From Rhizoclosmatium globosum (lineage: Eukaryota; Chytridiomycota; Chytridiomycetes; Chytridiales; Chytriomycetaceae): DNA of 64,000 nt. Below are positions 48,809 to 59,544 of the stretch, one piece after another (position 1 is the first letter of the stretch; every line of letters begins with the position of its first letter). Below the pieces are notes generated by a model. It had not been told where the DNA came from, made no database searches, and saw only the letters and a program-made list of their open reading frames with translations. Made by a program: the position numbers and the translations under genes. Location of the stretch: contig MCGO01000151.1 in the NCBI GenBank assembly GCA_002104985.1, forward strand, positions 1 through 64,000, written 5' to 3'.

Positions 48809-50051
48809 ATGAAGTGGAAACTTGGACGCGTTGTGGGAAGAGGCGGAAGCTGTGTCGTGAGGAGAATCAAGCAGGAAGGTTCGCATTCTGAAGTTAAATA
48901 CTGTGCAAAGGTAGGTTTTAATTACTTCTTTGAATGCATTCTCTCTAATCCGTCATACAAGCAGATTATCAGATTGGATTCCCTGGCAAAGTATGAACGT
49001 GATTCAGCAATCAGAGAGGTCAAGCTACTCAAGACAATCCCATCACATCCACACATTCTCTCTCTATCCGACTCTTTTTCCGTTGCTGGTAACCTATACC
49101 TTGTCACTTTGTTTTGTGAAGGTCCGTGCTCTGTGACCCCTTCCAACTCCCTCTAACCCACCCAAAAACACACTCTAACCACTCACATCAGGTGGCGACC
49201 TCCACACATTCATCCGTTCACACCCTTCAAACAACCTCCCACCATTAACCCTCTTCCCACTCCTCTCCCAACTCCTCTCCGCAATAAAACACTTGCACGC
49301 AATCCCCCTCCTCCACCGTGACATCAAATCAAAAAACATATTCCTCGACGCTTCAAAGACGCACTTGAAACTGGGTGATTTTGGGATCGCCGTACCTGGA
49401 ACGCACGCCATGACAGCTGTTGGGACGCCTAATTCCATGGCTCCCGAAGTTCTTTCTGGTACGGAGTGCGGGTATGGCGTGGAAGCGGATTGTTGGAGTC
49501 TCGGTGTTGTCGTGTATGAAATGGGGACGGGGAGGGTTCCCTTTCATGCGGCCAGTCTTGAACGGGTTGTTGAGAAGATTCAAAGGGGTGTTATGGACCC
49601 ATTTGATTTGGAGGGTGATTTCTTTGTGGATAAAGTGTGGAAGGAAGTTGTGGAGGGGTTGTTGAGAAAGAATGTGAAGGATCGGTTTCGGATTTGTGAT
49701 GTTGAGGAGTGTATTGAGAGGTGGAATCAAGTACAGATAAGGGAGGAAAAAGAGGCACTTGAAATGGAGGAGCGATTGAAGAAGCGGCGGTCAGATTTGC
49801 CAGTTGGTGGGAGACAATTACCGCCAGTGTCTTACTTTGTATCCCTTGACGAAGGAGTGAACAGGAAACCTGATTTTCACGCACTGGAAGTTAAAATGAA
49901 GGAATTGGAAAGCAAAGTGGGGTTGTACGTTATCCAGCGTGTGTTGGCAAGTTCAAACGAAAGACAAGTCGTTTCACTCACTCCACAAGAGCAAAATGAA
50001 GTTGTACAGTTACGAAATGAGTTGAGAACTTGTTTCGATGTGTGTTTTTGA
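48809..50051 (+). CDS. NEK-like serine/threonine protein kinase
   Basis: Three exons: 48809-48910, 48965-49121 and 49191-50051, with GT-AG introns. It has a Gly-rich loop (VVGRGGSCVV), VAIK-type Lys in KYCAK, the catalytic loop LLHRDIKSKNIFL (49308-49346), DFGIAV (49378-49395), VGTPNSMAPEVL (49415-49455), and DCWSLGVVVYEMGTGRVPF (49490-49545). The HRDIKSKNIFL block is typical of NIMA-related kinases, which act in mitosis and on cilia. The tail has basic coiled coil (EEKEALEMEERLKKRRSDL). There is no other domain. The family call is by motif only; a general Ser/Thr kinase remains possible. Confidence 0.85.
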
Positions 50052-50121
50052 TTTTTTATATAAAAAATTACATTTCTTTGGTAAACGTTTCAAAAGTACT
50101 GAAACGACATCAATATCGCCA

Positions 50122-50454
50122 ATGGCTGTAAGAAACGCAGCCACCTCGAACGACAAAGCAGCGAAAGATTTGCGGCGGCACGCACGACTTCGTGAAGTGC
50201 AAGTAATCAATGGGGAAGATGGTAAACGCCTCAGTGACCTTCTCTTTCACGAGTACGGCTTGCGAGACATCTGTGATGTGCACTGGACTCCAGAGTAAGA
50301 TCCATTTCTTCCGCTTTTGATCTAACAACCCATAACAAGTGAACTGGAAGGCGAGGTTGGATTCACAACCCTTCGACATATCGTGAATGCTCGAGTGGTT
50401 CCCCTACTGACGCTGATGACATTGAGCTGCGATTCATACACCAACTCATGTTAG
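50122..50454 (+). CDS. Hypothetical small two-exon gene
   Basis: ATG at 50122; a GT-AG intron 50295-50339 joins EYGLRDICDVHWTPE-type sequence to DELEGEVGFTTLRHIVNARV, giving about 95 residues. It is basic at the N-terminus and I recognise no domain. It follows the kinase stop by 70 bp on the same strand. Another open stretch after it (50465-50625) reads KTYLLRKGNNSFKRFMELRF on the plus strand and may be a further exon of the same unrecognised or decayed gene. Confidence 0.35.
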
Positions 50455-50673
50455 TTGACTGAATTGACGGCGATTCGGGGGGTGCCCGAAACGAGATTGG
50501 GAAGTATCTGTGCAAGAAGACTTATCTGCTTCGCAAGGGAAACAACTCGTTCAAACGGTTTATGGAGCTGCGATTCTTTCAATATTTGGGTCTTGTGAAT
50601 GGGGGCACTGGCTAATGTAGGTTGCACTTTATGATTTGAATTAACACTCATATGGCTGTAAAGGGGAGAAGAA

Positions 50674-51216
50674 ATGCCAGTTCCAAACAGCTGTTTAGCT
50701 GCTAATGTTAATAGCTTTCTCGATATGCAGTTTATCACGAAAAATGTCGGAGGGACTAAAATGAAAGCTCTAAATGCGCCATTAATATGTGGCGTCTTTA
50801 ACGGAGATTCAAAAGCAGTGCTTGCTCTTCCTCAAGTATGTTTGGCGGGTATATCAGCTGCATTGATGCAGCTTTGCTGTAATGTACCGATGGAAGAGGT
50901 GGCCGTTCCGTGTTTTTCGGCGACAGCTTTGGAATTTCGGTTTTGTCTTGTAACAACAAAAATGGATAGGCACAGAAAACTTATGTTTCGTATTCATTCT
51001 CTTGATGGGATATCGTTAGATAATCAAACTGAGGCGATATGTCCCAAAACACAGGCTCAATCAGTTTTGAATACCTTTAAGAAGTTTCAAACGTTTGCGA
51101 GTAATATGAACTCAATAATTGTAAAGAAGAATGTGTTTCTTGGCGAGACAATCAGCCCAGAAGACATTTTTGATGAAATTGATTGGATCAGGTCTCACAA
51201 AAACTACACAGCTTGA
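50674..51216 (+). CDS. Hypothetical 180-residue protein
   Basis: Intronless ORF. It contains a Cys/Ala/Leu-rich hydrophobic stretch (ALPQVCLAGISAALMQLCC, about residues 51-69), a basic middle and an acidic C-terminal helix (PEDIFDEIDWI). No signal peptide and no family I recognise. It may be the main exon of a gene that begins in the open stretches at 50122-50625, but I found no join that keeps frame with confidence. Confidence 0.45.
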   Translation: MPVPNSCLAANVNSFLDMQFITKNVGGTKMKALNAPLICGVFNGDSKAVLALPQVCLAGISAALMQLCCNVPMEEVAVPCFSATALEFRFCLVTTKMDRHRKLMFRIHSLDGISLDNQTEAICPKTQAQSVLNTFKKFQTFASNMNSIIVKKNVFLGETISPEDIFDEIDWIRSHKNYTA

Positions 51217-51353
51217 AAAACGAAGGTCTTTACTTTGAAAAATAAAGAGCTATTATTAAGTTTTGGAAGCATGAGTTTAAGTTTGAGTTTTGGAAGCGGT
51301 TCAACGTCCATTATTCCCACAGAAAAGGGATGAGACCCCTTCAAATCCACAGC

Positions 51354-51360
51354 TATAAAA
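51354..51360 (+). promoter_or_regulatory. TATA box of the Gly/Tyr-rich gene
   Basis: Sequence tataaaa, 64 bp before the ATG at 51424, followed by a pyrimidine-rich run ending cattcag, as at many strong fungal start sites. A short 5' leader of about 30 nt would follow. Confidence 0.55.
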
Positions 51361-51423
51361 ACTAACGGCTCTTCCCTGTTCTTTCTTTCCATTCAGAAAA
51401 AAACAATCTCAAACAACCTCAAA

Positions 51424-51916
51424 ATGCAATACTTCCCTCAATCTGAATGCTACGACCAGTCTTTCATCGGAGCTCAATCCCCTTTCCGTCGTTACCCTGT
51501 CAAGTTCCAGGCCAGACCATGGTACTCTTCCTCCGACATGTCTCTCGGTCTCCAAGGTTACGAGTGTCCTCTTGGATACTCTGGGCTTGATTTCAACCGC
51601 GGTCTTGGTCAACGCTACTATGGTCGTCAGGTGAGTCTTCGCATCCTCTATACAACGTAGTATTAACGTTATTATATAGAATATTGGACGCGGTGGTTTC
51701 ACCAGCCCTGTGTTGAACGCGCTTGAGCGCAGGTGTTACGAGAACCAGGCTTTGCATGGAAACTGGCGTTTTGGTGTTAACGGACATGATGGATTTGGGC
51801 AACAGCGTGGTTTCAACGCGATTGATGGTCTTTACGGTTCATGTGGTGGAATGGGTGGAATCAGTCGTGTTGGTGGGTATGGTCAAGGTTTCAATCAGGC
51901 TCAGGAATGGTGTTGA
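51424..51916 (+). CDS. Small Gly/Tyr/Arg-rich protein, unknown
   Basis: Two exons (51424-51630, 51680-51916), GT-AG intron of 49 nt, 147 residues in frame. The composition is biased to Gly, Tyr, Phe, Arg, Gln and Asn, with motifs such as GLGQRYYGR, NIGRGGF and GGYGQGFNQA, and few Lys or Glu. It resembles low-complexity, condensate-forming or structural proteins. There is no signal peptide or membrane segment. A clear TATA box 64 bp upstream, a short leader and an AATAAA at 52003 suggest high or stage-specific expression (inference). I do not recognise a family. Confidence 0.7.
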
Positions 51917-52194
51917 ATGAATGCTTACTTCTTTATTGTATTTCATGTTGGTGCATCCCTTTTTCTGCTTTGTTTGCTTCGTGCTGTGTTTTGTTGATGT
52001 TTGAATAAAGGTTTAATGTGCCACATCCTGCTTTTCAACCGGAACACATCTCTTACTATATTCATAAAGCTTAATTGACATAAGTTATCTGTTTTTAGAG
52101 AGCCACAAGCAATGCTTGTCGTTATTGGACCGTTTTTACAAAATTCTATGTTTTGACACACTTGATCATACTATTTATCACGCTACCCTCAACT

Positions 52195-52230
52195 GCCTTC
52201 TTAGCTCAGTTGGTTAGATCGCCTGCCTCA
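52195..52230 (+). pseudogene. 5' half of a tRNA gene, elongator-Met-like
   Basis: Acceptor GCCTTCT (52195-52201), TA, D-arm GCTCAGTTGGTTAGATC (52204-52220; GCTC/GATC has one mismatch) and the 5' anticodon stem CCTGC (52222-52226), then the loop start CTCA. tRNA similarity ends in the anticodon loop. The matching 3' half appears at 55582. Confidence 0.65.
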
Positions 52231-52673
52231 AAAAATGGTTTACAAGTACTCTGGGGACAAGACACTTCTGGGATGCATGCTCTGGACTGTGTTCGCAATT
52301 TCGCAAACCATGTTGGGAACATGAGTAAATCATTAATTTGATAAAAATGAGGTTTGTAACGCTAGTATGACACTTTCGCGTTATGTGAACAGACTTTAAA
52401 CTTGCTCCTAAGTTCTCTATTCTATAAACATTGGTAGATTCCTTTTTTTAACGAGTTCTTACGGAACCCTTTCACCTTAAACCGCAAGGTTCATTTTCTT
52501 AGCATAGCAAAATGCCCTCCTTTCTTCCTCATAATGCATTTGAGATCAGCAGTTTGGGTAGACTGTGGCTGCATAACCAAAAAAAAAGAAAGAATCAAAT
52601 GATAAATGGATTCGGGGCCCAAAAAGGATCCTATACTTTGACGTAATTAGTACATCTGTTCTCTTCGCCTTCT
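52231..52673. other. Gene-poor spacer
   Basis: A/T-rich, with no supported gene. It lies between the 5' tRNA half and the low-confidence minus-strand ORF. Confidence 0.5.
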
Positions 52674-52914
52674 TCAAAGATTTTGTTCTTTCAACAATGC
52701 CTCTTTGTCTTCTCTGAACGAGGCAAGCACCTGCGAAGCCTCATCAAAAGTGCGCACCCACAAAGAAGAACTGACGATGATTTCCATGGTCACAAGAGAT
52801 TGTGCGTTATCGATATCCTCGGTGTTGTTTTTGTTTCTGTTTAAGGCGGCGTTGAAGATGTGATCTGAGGTGGTTTGCAGTAGTTCAAGCGCGTCAAGGA
52901 CACGTCCTCGACAA
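52674..52914 (-). CDS. Possible C-terminal exon of an unknown protein
   Basis: Open minus-strand frame of about 80 codons with ordinary protein composition: GRVLDALELLQTTSDHIFNA, AQSLVTMEIIVSSSLWVRTF, EASQVLASFREDKEALLKEQ, then stop. An upstream gtaagc and acagTC suggest an intron at about 52950, and no clean start is seen. It may be a gene remnant; no family is recognised. Confidence 0.3.
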
Positions 52915-53768
52915 CATCGAGTTGATCGGTTCCTTGTCTTATTGCTGGATGAAGATGACTGTTTTGCTTACCGTTTCAACGCTATTGAGGTACATACGAA
53001 TCCTACTTGCTTGAATCATACACAGTCAATAATGAACGTTTTACAGTCATGGCGTTTGCCAAACGGTTGTCCCGCCTACCTTTCACGTACCTGCTCAGGC
53101 TCAACAGTATAATCCAATCAGTTCGCAGCATCAATGTCCACTGCTAAGCTATGTCCACCAGCCAATCTACCACCCAAACATTTCAATCAAATGCATAACA
53201 TAATCTTACATCACATTCCTACTTATCCCTTCCCATTCAACCCACTACTGGCCATTCACATACCTCAACCTAACCCATGTGATTCCTCTGGCGAAGACAT
53301 ACGTGTTGCACCAATTTTCGTTGAAGCTACGTGATTCACATTTGGCATCGCTTTGAAGGAGTCGGAGGTACATAATCGAATCGAATCAAAATAACAGTCA
53401 TAGCGGTGAACAAATCTAAAGTTAACAATAGAATCGAATCCGCTGTAGCGGCTAAAGTGCGTGCAGCGTCGGACTGAATCTATAGGGAATTGAAGTGTTA
53501 TAAAAAAGTGAGTACAATCCGTCCACAATATCGAACATTGAAAGCGTTACAGATGAAGCCAGGTGGACAGGTGAAGGAATTTGAAGTCCAGAATCGAATT
53601 AAATCGGCCGTTGTTGGTGCCGGAATTTGATATCCAGCATTGCATCATATCATTCGTTGCACTGAAGAAGTTGAGAGTGGAACTGAATTCTACGGCTTTC
53701 AAGGTGTCGGAATTCCTAAAACGAATTAAATCAGCCATTTCTGGAAAGGAGTTTAAAGTCCTGAATCA
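52915..53768. other. Spacer with weak gaatcgaatYaaatc repeats
   Basis: No supported gene. Between about 53360 and 53760 the phrases gaatcgaatc, gaatcgaattaaatcggcc and aacgaattaaatcagcc recur with fragments of the same wording (ggaatttgaagtcc, ggagtttaaagtcc). It looks like an old degenerate tandem array leading into the minisatellite. Confidence 0.4.
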
Positions 53769-55033
53769 AATTTGGTTACCACTGCATTTTGGTTGGATAT
53801 CGCTGCGCTTTGGTTTGAAGTCGCTACACTTTGGTTTAGTCGCTACACTTTGGTTCGAAGTCGCTACACTTTGGTTTAGTCGCTACACTTTGGTTATGAA
53901 GTCGCTGCGCTTTGGTTTAATCGCTGCGCTTTGGTTTAGTCGCTACACTTTGATTCGAAGTCGCTACACTTTGGTTTAGTCGCTACACTTTGGTTTGAAG
54001 TCGCTACACTTTGGTTTAGTCGCTACACTTTGGTTTGAAGTCGCTACACTTTGGTTTAGTCGCTACACTTTGGTTCGAAGTCGCTACACTTTGGTTTAGT
54101 CGCTACACTTTGGTTATGAAGTCGCTGCGCTTTGGTTTAATCGCTGCGCTTTGGTTTAGTCGCTACACTTTGGTTCGAAGTCGCTACACTTTGGTTTAGT
54201 CGCTACACTTTGGTTATGAAGTCGCTGCGCTTTGGTTTAATCGCTGCGCTTTGGTTTAGTCGCTACACTTTGGTTATGAAGTCGCTGCGCTTTGGTTTAA
54301 TCACTACACTTTGGTTTAGTCGCTGCGCTTTGCTTTAGTCGCTACACTTTGGTTTAATCGCTGCGCTTTGGTTCGAAGTCACTGTGCTTTGGTTTAATCG
54401 CTGTGCTTTGGTTTAATCGCTGCACTTTGGTTATGAAGTCGCTACACTTTGGTTTAGTCGCTACGCTTTGGTTTAATCGTTGCGCTTTGGTTGTGAAGTC
54501 GCTACACTTTGGATTAGTCGCTACGCTTTGGTTTAATCGCTGCGCTTTGGTTCGAAGTCGCTACACTTTGGTTATGAAGTCGCTACACTTTGGTTTAGTC
54601 GCTACACTTTGGTTTAATCGCTACACTTTGGTTTAATTGCTACACTTTGGTTTAATCGCTACACTTTGGTTTAGTCGCTGCGCTTTGGTTTAATCGCTAC
54701 ACTTTGGTTTAATCGCTGCGCTTTGGTTCGAAGTCACTGTGCTTTGGTTTGAAGTCGCTATACTTTGGTTTAATTGCTACACTTTGGTTTAGTCGCTGCG
54801 CTTTGGTTCGAAGTCACTGTGCTTTGGTTGTGAAGTCGCTACACTTTGGTTTAGTCGTTACACATTGGTTATGAAGTCGCTGCGCTTTGGTTTAGTCGCT
54901 ACGCTTTGGTTTATTCGCTACACTTTGGTTTAATCGCTGCGCTTTGGTTCGAAGTCGCTACACTTTGGTTATGAAGTCGCTACACTTTGGTTTGGTCGCT
55001 GCGCTTTGGTTTAATCGCTGCGCTTTGGTTTGG
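53769..55033. repeat. 1.26-kb minisatellite, 19-22 bp units
   Basis: Roughly 60 head-to-tail units. The core is TCGCTACACTTTGG or TCGCTGCGCTTTGG, joined by one of a few linkers: TTTAG, TTTAA, TTCGAAG, TTTGAAG or TTATGAAG. The two core forms and the linkers are not random: a block of about 100 bp with the same series of variants recurs near 53850, 54070 and 54180, a higher-order repeat. The translated ORFs (RYTLV, KSLHFGLVATLWF) are by-products of the unit. Confidence 0.95.
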
Positions 55034-55581
55034 TCATTTGCTTCGGTTTAGTTTCTGCGCACGCTGGGCTTGGTTTAACGTCACTACACTGTTATTGTTG
55101 AAGGTTGTTGGACTGTCGCTCTTGATTGTCTTTCCTTTCCACTTGTGACCAACCGCTGCAAGTCTTCTCTGCTTATTGCCGCTGTATGTTAACGCGTTGC
55201 CGTTTTTTGTTGAATTTTTTGGATTGCAAGGGGGGTGATGAGCGAAAGTTTTCATTAAAATTATGGCTACCTTCCAATTACATCAACGATCAAAAAGCAA
55301 TAAGTGCAAATTGAGAGCCCGGAAACGTCTGCTATCTGTCGGATATTGACAATTGATGCAGAGGATATTATGCCCAGTCTGAAATTGCCAGATTCTTCGG
55401 CCATCCTTCCTCCATAGAAGGCTTCTTTAAGACCACTGTAAACCGACTCGGTCTTCATTTAAATTTAATCTTTGTGAATTAGGCCGCTCATGAAAGATTG
55501 CCAAAAGTCCAAAACGTTTGTTACTTCGAGTTTAGTGAATATTATAATAGTTAAGGCTTATAACATTAGTAAGAACAGCTA
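55034..55581. other. Gene-poor spacer
   Basis: No supported coding frame between the end of the minisatellite and the tRNA 3' half. Confidence 0.5.
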
Positions 55582-55616
55582 GCAGGAGGCCACCAGTTCA
55601 AATCTGGTAGAAGTTA
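55582..55616 (+). pseudogene. 3' half of a tRNA gene, complementary to the half at 52195
   Basis: GCAGG (55582-55586, perfect complement of the 5' anticodon stem CCTGC), variable AGGCC, T-arm ACCAG-TTCAAAT-CTGGT (55592-55608) and acceptor AGAAGTT (55609-55615) with discriminator A. Acceptor pairing with GCCTTCT is Watson-Crick at positions 3-7, wobble at 1 and mismatched at 2. No matching 5' half lies directly upstream. Confidence 0.6.
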
Positions 55617-56617
55617 GCCTTTTGGAGGATGTAGAGAAGGTTGCAGGTGGTTGGTTGGTATATGGAACTATGACTGACGTTCTTTCCATCAATGATTTCG
55701 TTAAAGTATTAAACATAGATCATTGAAGTATTTAACAGCGTTTGTGTGCAGCAGCTTATGACTGAGAAATTTCGTACGATGAAAGACAGCGATACTTCAC
55801 CTCAGACCAGACATAGAAAGACCCAATATATAAACTCAATGACAGCGCTGTTCCTTTCATTTTCAGTTCATTCTCTAGACGGTGTCATACGATCTGAATC
55901 AATGCCAGAACTCAAAAACAAACCGAAGAAGAGTGACCTAACCGTTAACTGCAGGGTCCTCTATTACTTATCCTTCATTTTCGTTCATCACTGTCTTCAA
56001 AAGTTACTCAGCCTCTGAATATGATATTCAACGCCAAACAAACAAAATAAGCATTGAACAGATCATTCTTATTCTTTTTTATTGAGAGAAAAGCGTTGAG
56101 CAAATCAAAGGCCGCGGCATTAAAAACTCTCGAGTGTTGTAAAGTGTAAAAGTGTGAGTGGGCGGGGAGTTGGGGGCAATCACAGCATAGGAATACTCGT
56201 TCGACACGGTGTGGGACCTGCACACTAACCAGTCCACCGAATAGTCTATTTCAATCTGCTCGGCTTACGACTATGTCCAAACGAGGGGGGGCATCTCTGC
56301 TGTGATGGGGGATCAAGTTTGAAGTCTGGTGGTGAGATTTTTTGGATCTGTTTTCGACTGGCGACGCGTTTCTTTTATTTGCGGTTTTGGTTTGCACATG
56401 GGGGTGCAAAATTCACAGCCAATCAAAGTGCGCGTGGAGATGGCTGTGACAAGATTTTTTGTACTCCCAGTCATAACAAAGCAACACTCGCCGATGCTGT
56501 AAATGTGTCATAAAAAAGCCATTGAATCTTTGGTGAGAACTGGATTAATGAAGTCCTAAAGCGCTGACACCCTCGGAAGAACTGACAATAATATTTATTT
56601 AATCAACCCACCGTTGG
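55617..56617. other. Gene-poor spacer
   Basis: 1 kb with no supported gene; short ORFs lack recognisable motifs. Confidence 0.45.
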
Positions 56618-57085
56618 CTATTTATTGTGCCTTACGCGCTTTATCTCTGCCTTCATATCTTTATTACTGGCACCAATCGATACAGCTTTTGTCCGCTCCA
56701 CTCGCCATACATTGTTGATGAACCGCAAAATGCCCGACAGTCTGCCAAAACCATCAATGAAAAAGATATCTTCATATAATTCCTGAAAAAAAGTCTAGCC
56801 ATCTTCCCACACTGTGGTTATCTTCAGAGCTTGGAGAAAACATTCCTCCTTCCTCAGCAACTTGGGCAAAAATCCTATGACTTGTCTAGTATAGCCAAAA
56901 GACCTACAAGCTGCTGCCATACTGTGCCCTTCATCTGCAAAGAAACAGTTAAAGGATACTTGCCTTAGATTTCCTCGTCTTCCTCGTCTTCATCATCTAG
57001 CGCCTTGGTCTTCGTCATAAATTGCAGAAATAAGGGCCTTTCAAGGTGGTCCAAAATAATGTAAGACGATTTCATCGTCTTCGTG
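56618..57085 (-). pseudogene. Degenerate coding remnant, unknown family
   Basis: On the minus strand protein-like sequence runs in pieces: MKSSYIILDHLERPLFLQFM, then an acidic run LDDEDEEDEE, a stop, SMAAACRSFGYTRQVIGFLP, a second stop, and EDIFFIDGFGRLSGILRF then NNVWRVERTKAVSIG up to a stop at 56618. The codon patterns look coding and the two internal stops suggest decay. No catalytic motif is visible, so I cannot say whether it was a transposon or a host gene. Confidence 0.35.
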
Positions 57086-57413
57086 GTTGTGGCAGTTGGG
57101 TTCGTTAAACTCGCACACTTTGTAAAAAAGCCATATACCCTGTACCGTAGAGAGAAAGGTATAGGATCCGTTCCTATCCATAGAGTGATACATCACTCCA
57201 GAGTCCCTGTGTAGAGTTCGGCGAGATTACGGTTACCTTGGATCTGGGATCAGGAAGGCAGGCTCGTCAAGTTTTGATGTAAGTTTCAACAATCAGGGGT
57301 TTATTTCCTCTCAGACAAGTATTAAGACGAGTATTGAACAATAAATGATAGAATTCTATGATGACAACTTCAATTCCAAAAATAGCATTCTGTGGCTGCA
57401 AAGAAACTAAAAG
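57086..57413. other. Gene-poor spacer
   Basis: No supported gene between the degenerate remnant and tRNA-Ser. Confidence 0.45.
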
Positions 57414-57495
57414 CGACAACGGCAGGACTTGAACCTGCGCACTCAGAGAGTAATAGATTTCTAGTCTATCGCCTTAACCGCTCGGCCACGTTGTC
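57414..57495 (-). tRNA. tRNA-Ser (anticodon AGA)
   Basis: Minus strand: acceptor GACAACG/CGTTGTC, D-arm GGCCGAGCGGTTAAGGC, anticodon stem ATAGA/TCTAT with loop CTAGAAA giving AGA, a long variable arm (TACTCTCTGAGTGC, class II) and T-arm GCAGG-TTCAAGT-CCTGC. No intron is present. Confidence 0.95.
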
Positions 57496-57580
57496 TGTGT
57501 CCGTTAAAATCATTAAGATTTTATGTTGGATTAAACGGGCCATTTGGAAGGTATGGGACTCTTCTTTCATGTTCAAGTAT

Positions 57581-59201
57581 TTAAATGTCGATAAAAAGGT
57601 GTGTATTTGGTAAGCAGAGCTTGAAAGGAACACATTTACAGAATGAACAATGCAACAACAAAACAAAGGACACCCACTTATATACAGTTGACGCATCACT
57701 TTTCGTTGACGGTAACGCATCAGCAGCGGAAACAGCTATGGTTCCATTGCCAGCAATGAGACCATCCGCCGCAACAGCAAACCCAAGCTGTTTGTTTCCC
57801 AAATCAAACACTGTGTAATACTTTTGCAAAAACAAGTCTCCCATGATCCAGAATGTTTGTTGACTGGTTGATGCGTACGACCTGATGGCTGTAATGAGTG
57901 TAGAGGGTGAGCAACATGAGAAATAAATGGGAGGAAATGGGGAACGCACCAAGAATACAGTCCCCGTTCTCCTCTTGAACAATGAAATCCTTTCCATGAA
58001 ACACAAACTGCTGTCCACCGAGAACAAACGTTAAATCGGGTAGTGTGCTAGGGGTACACGTGAACTCAATCCATTCATCACCGTCAAGACTTTTTTGTTG
58101 AACACCAAGTATTTTAACAATGTTTGAAAGCGTTGTTGGATCGACCATAATGTAAGTTGTTCCTGAATCAATAATTGCGTATGTAGATGAAGGGGCCGTG
58201 ATTTGATTGTTTGAGATTGCGATGGATGAGGCGGGGATGGACCAAAAGTATGCTTTTGAAATGTATCCTTCTTCATCAGCCATTGGGATTGGAGATACGG
58301 GGATATAAGTTATTTTCCCATAAAAGAGTGAAGAGTCAATAGATCCGAGAAGTAGTTTGCCTCCATTTGGATCGATGGGGTTGTGTTCACTGGTTTGCGA
58401 AGATTGATTCAACCACAGCGAGAATAAATTGTTTGATAGCTTCTTTTGTGCAGCGAGGGAATACAGAATCGAGTCGTGGTGCATTGTAGAGTCCAATCCA
58501 TCTTGAAACGTCAGACCGAGAATTCCATCGCCTTTTCCTTTGAGTTGGAAACTTGTTTTGCGGTCTTCTTTTGTGGCGAGAAGGAATATTTGGTTTGTTG
58601 TTGAGAGGGAACCAATTGAGATTGTTTCGGTCGCAGTGTAGCCCACGACTTGGCCGGAACCATATTCAAGTGTGACATTGTTGAATCCGTTGAGAAGGTG
58701 GAAGGACTGCGATGCTGTCGAGTTGAATGGAGGGTTTAGGGAACCACAGGAACATTCAGGTGTCACTTTGGATGCACTCGAAGGCAGCCTTGATTGGTCC
58801 TTGTCCCTGTGATCCTTAGACTGCTCTTCACTTGAACAGGCTGAGCACGAAGTAGAGGGAATCCACTAGTAGTTGGTCATTGATTAATTGATTAGCAGAT
58901 CATTGAACACTATTCAACAGTACTAAACACGCACCATAATCGCTGAACCAGTGTCAATCTGCACCTGAAACAACTGAGCCGGCGTCCCAACTTCGATCGC
59001 AGCAAAGACGAGACTTGTCGATCGGCGCAGAGGAAGTCTGCCAAAGTTGTCTCTTCCTCGGTGATCATCAACTTGATCGATGTGGCTGCGAGAAAGCGGC
59101 AGTGCGATGCCCGACGCTGACTGGGCACTGCCACAGACAGACGATGCTGCCATCGCAATCAGAACAAAGAGCGCTGCCATCAACTGTTTGTGTCTTTCCA
59201 C
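57581..59201 (-). CDS. Secreted pepsin-like aspartyl protease
   Basis: A1-family protease. The N-terminus MERHKQLMAALFVLIAMAAS is a signal peptide. The first catalytic motif, QIDTGSAIM, closes exon 1 at about 58935, and an intron of about 65 nt joins it to WIPSTSCSACSSEEQSK. The flap-region YGSGQVVGY and GDGILGLTFQDGLD follow. The second catalytic motif, AIIDSGTTYIMVD, is near 58155-58195. A second GT-AG intron (about 57891-57950) joins GDCILA to IRSYASTSQQTFWIMGDLFL, with QKYYTVFDLGNKQLGFA, the normal end of the fold. The tail is Ser/Ala/Thr-rich, then KWVSFVLLLHCSFC, possibly a membrane or GPI signal; the exact 3' end is uncertain. It is a paralogue of the protease at the right edge. Confidence 0.88.
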
Positions 59202-59544
59202 TGGTGGTTAATCTCAAAAATTGCTTCACAATTGGGTACGACACACAAGCCATTTTAAAGAAAGAAACTTACTAAGAACACCACTTGAATTGTTGGACTT
59301 GGGTACAGGTCTTGGAGATTTCAGATGTGAATAGGTTCAAACGACGTATGTGGATGTAGGGTTTGTTGGATTGCGTATCACAGTGTGGGTACGTACACCG
59401 TCAACTTTCCGTTGCGTAAGACAATTTACGTTATGCTGGAGTAAGAGGTTGCAAGGACTGGGACGAGGAGGCCGTAAGATGAGATGGAGTGAAGATTTTT
59501 GGAAACGATTTTGAAAAATGAACACTTGAGATTATTATTGTTAT

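Noticed and set aside
53581..54636. Long ORFs with repeats such as KSLHFGLVATLWF
   Set aside because: They are translations of the minisatellite; unit length varies and the frame is not kept.
53769..55033. CRISPR-like array
   Set aside because: Units are contiguous, with no unique spacers, and the genome is eukaryotic.
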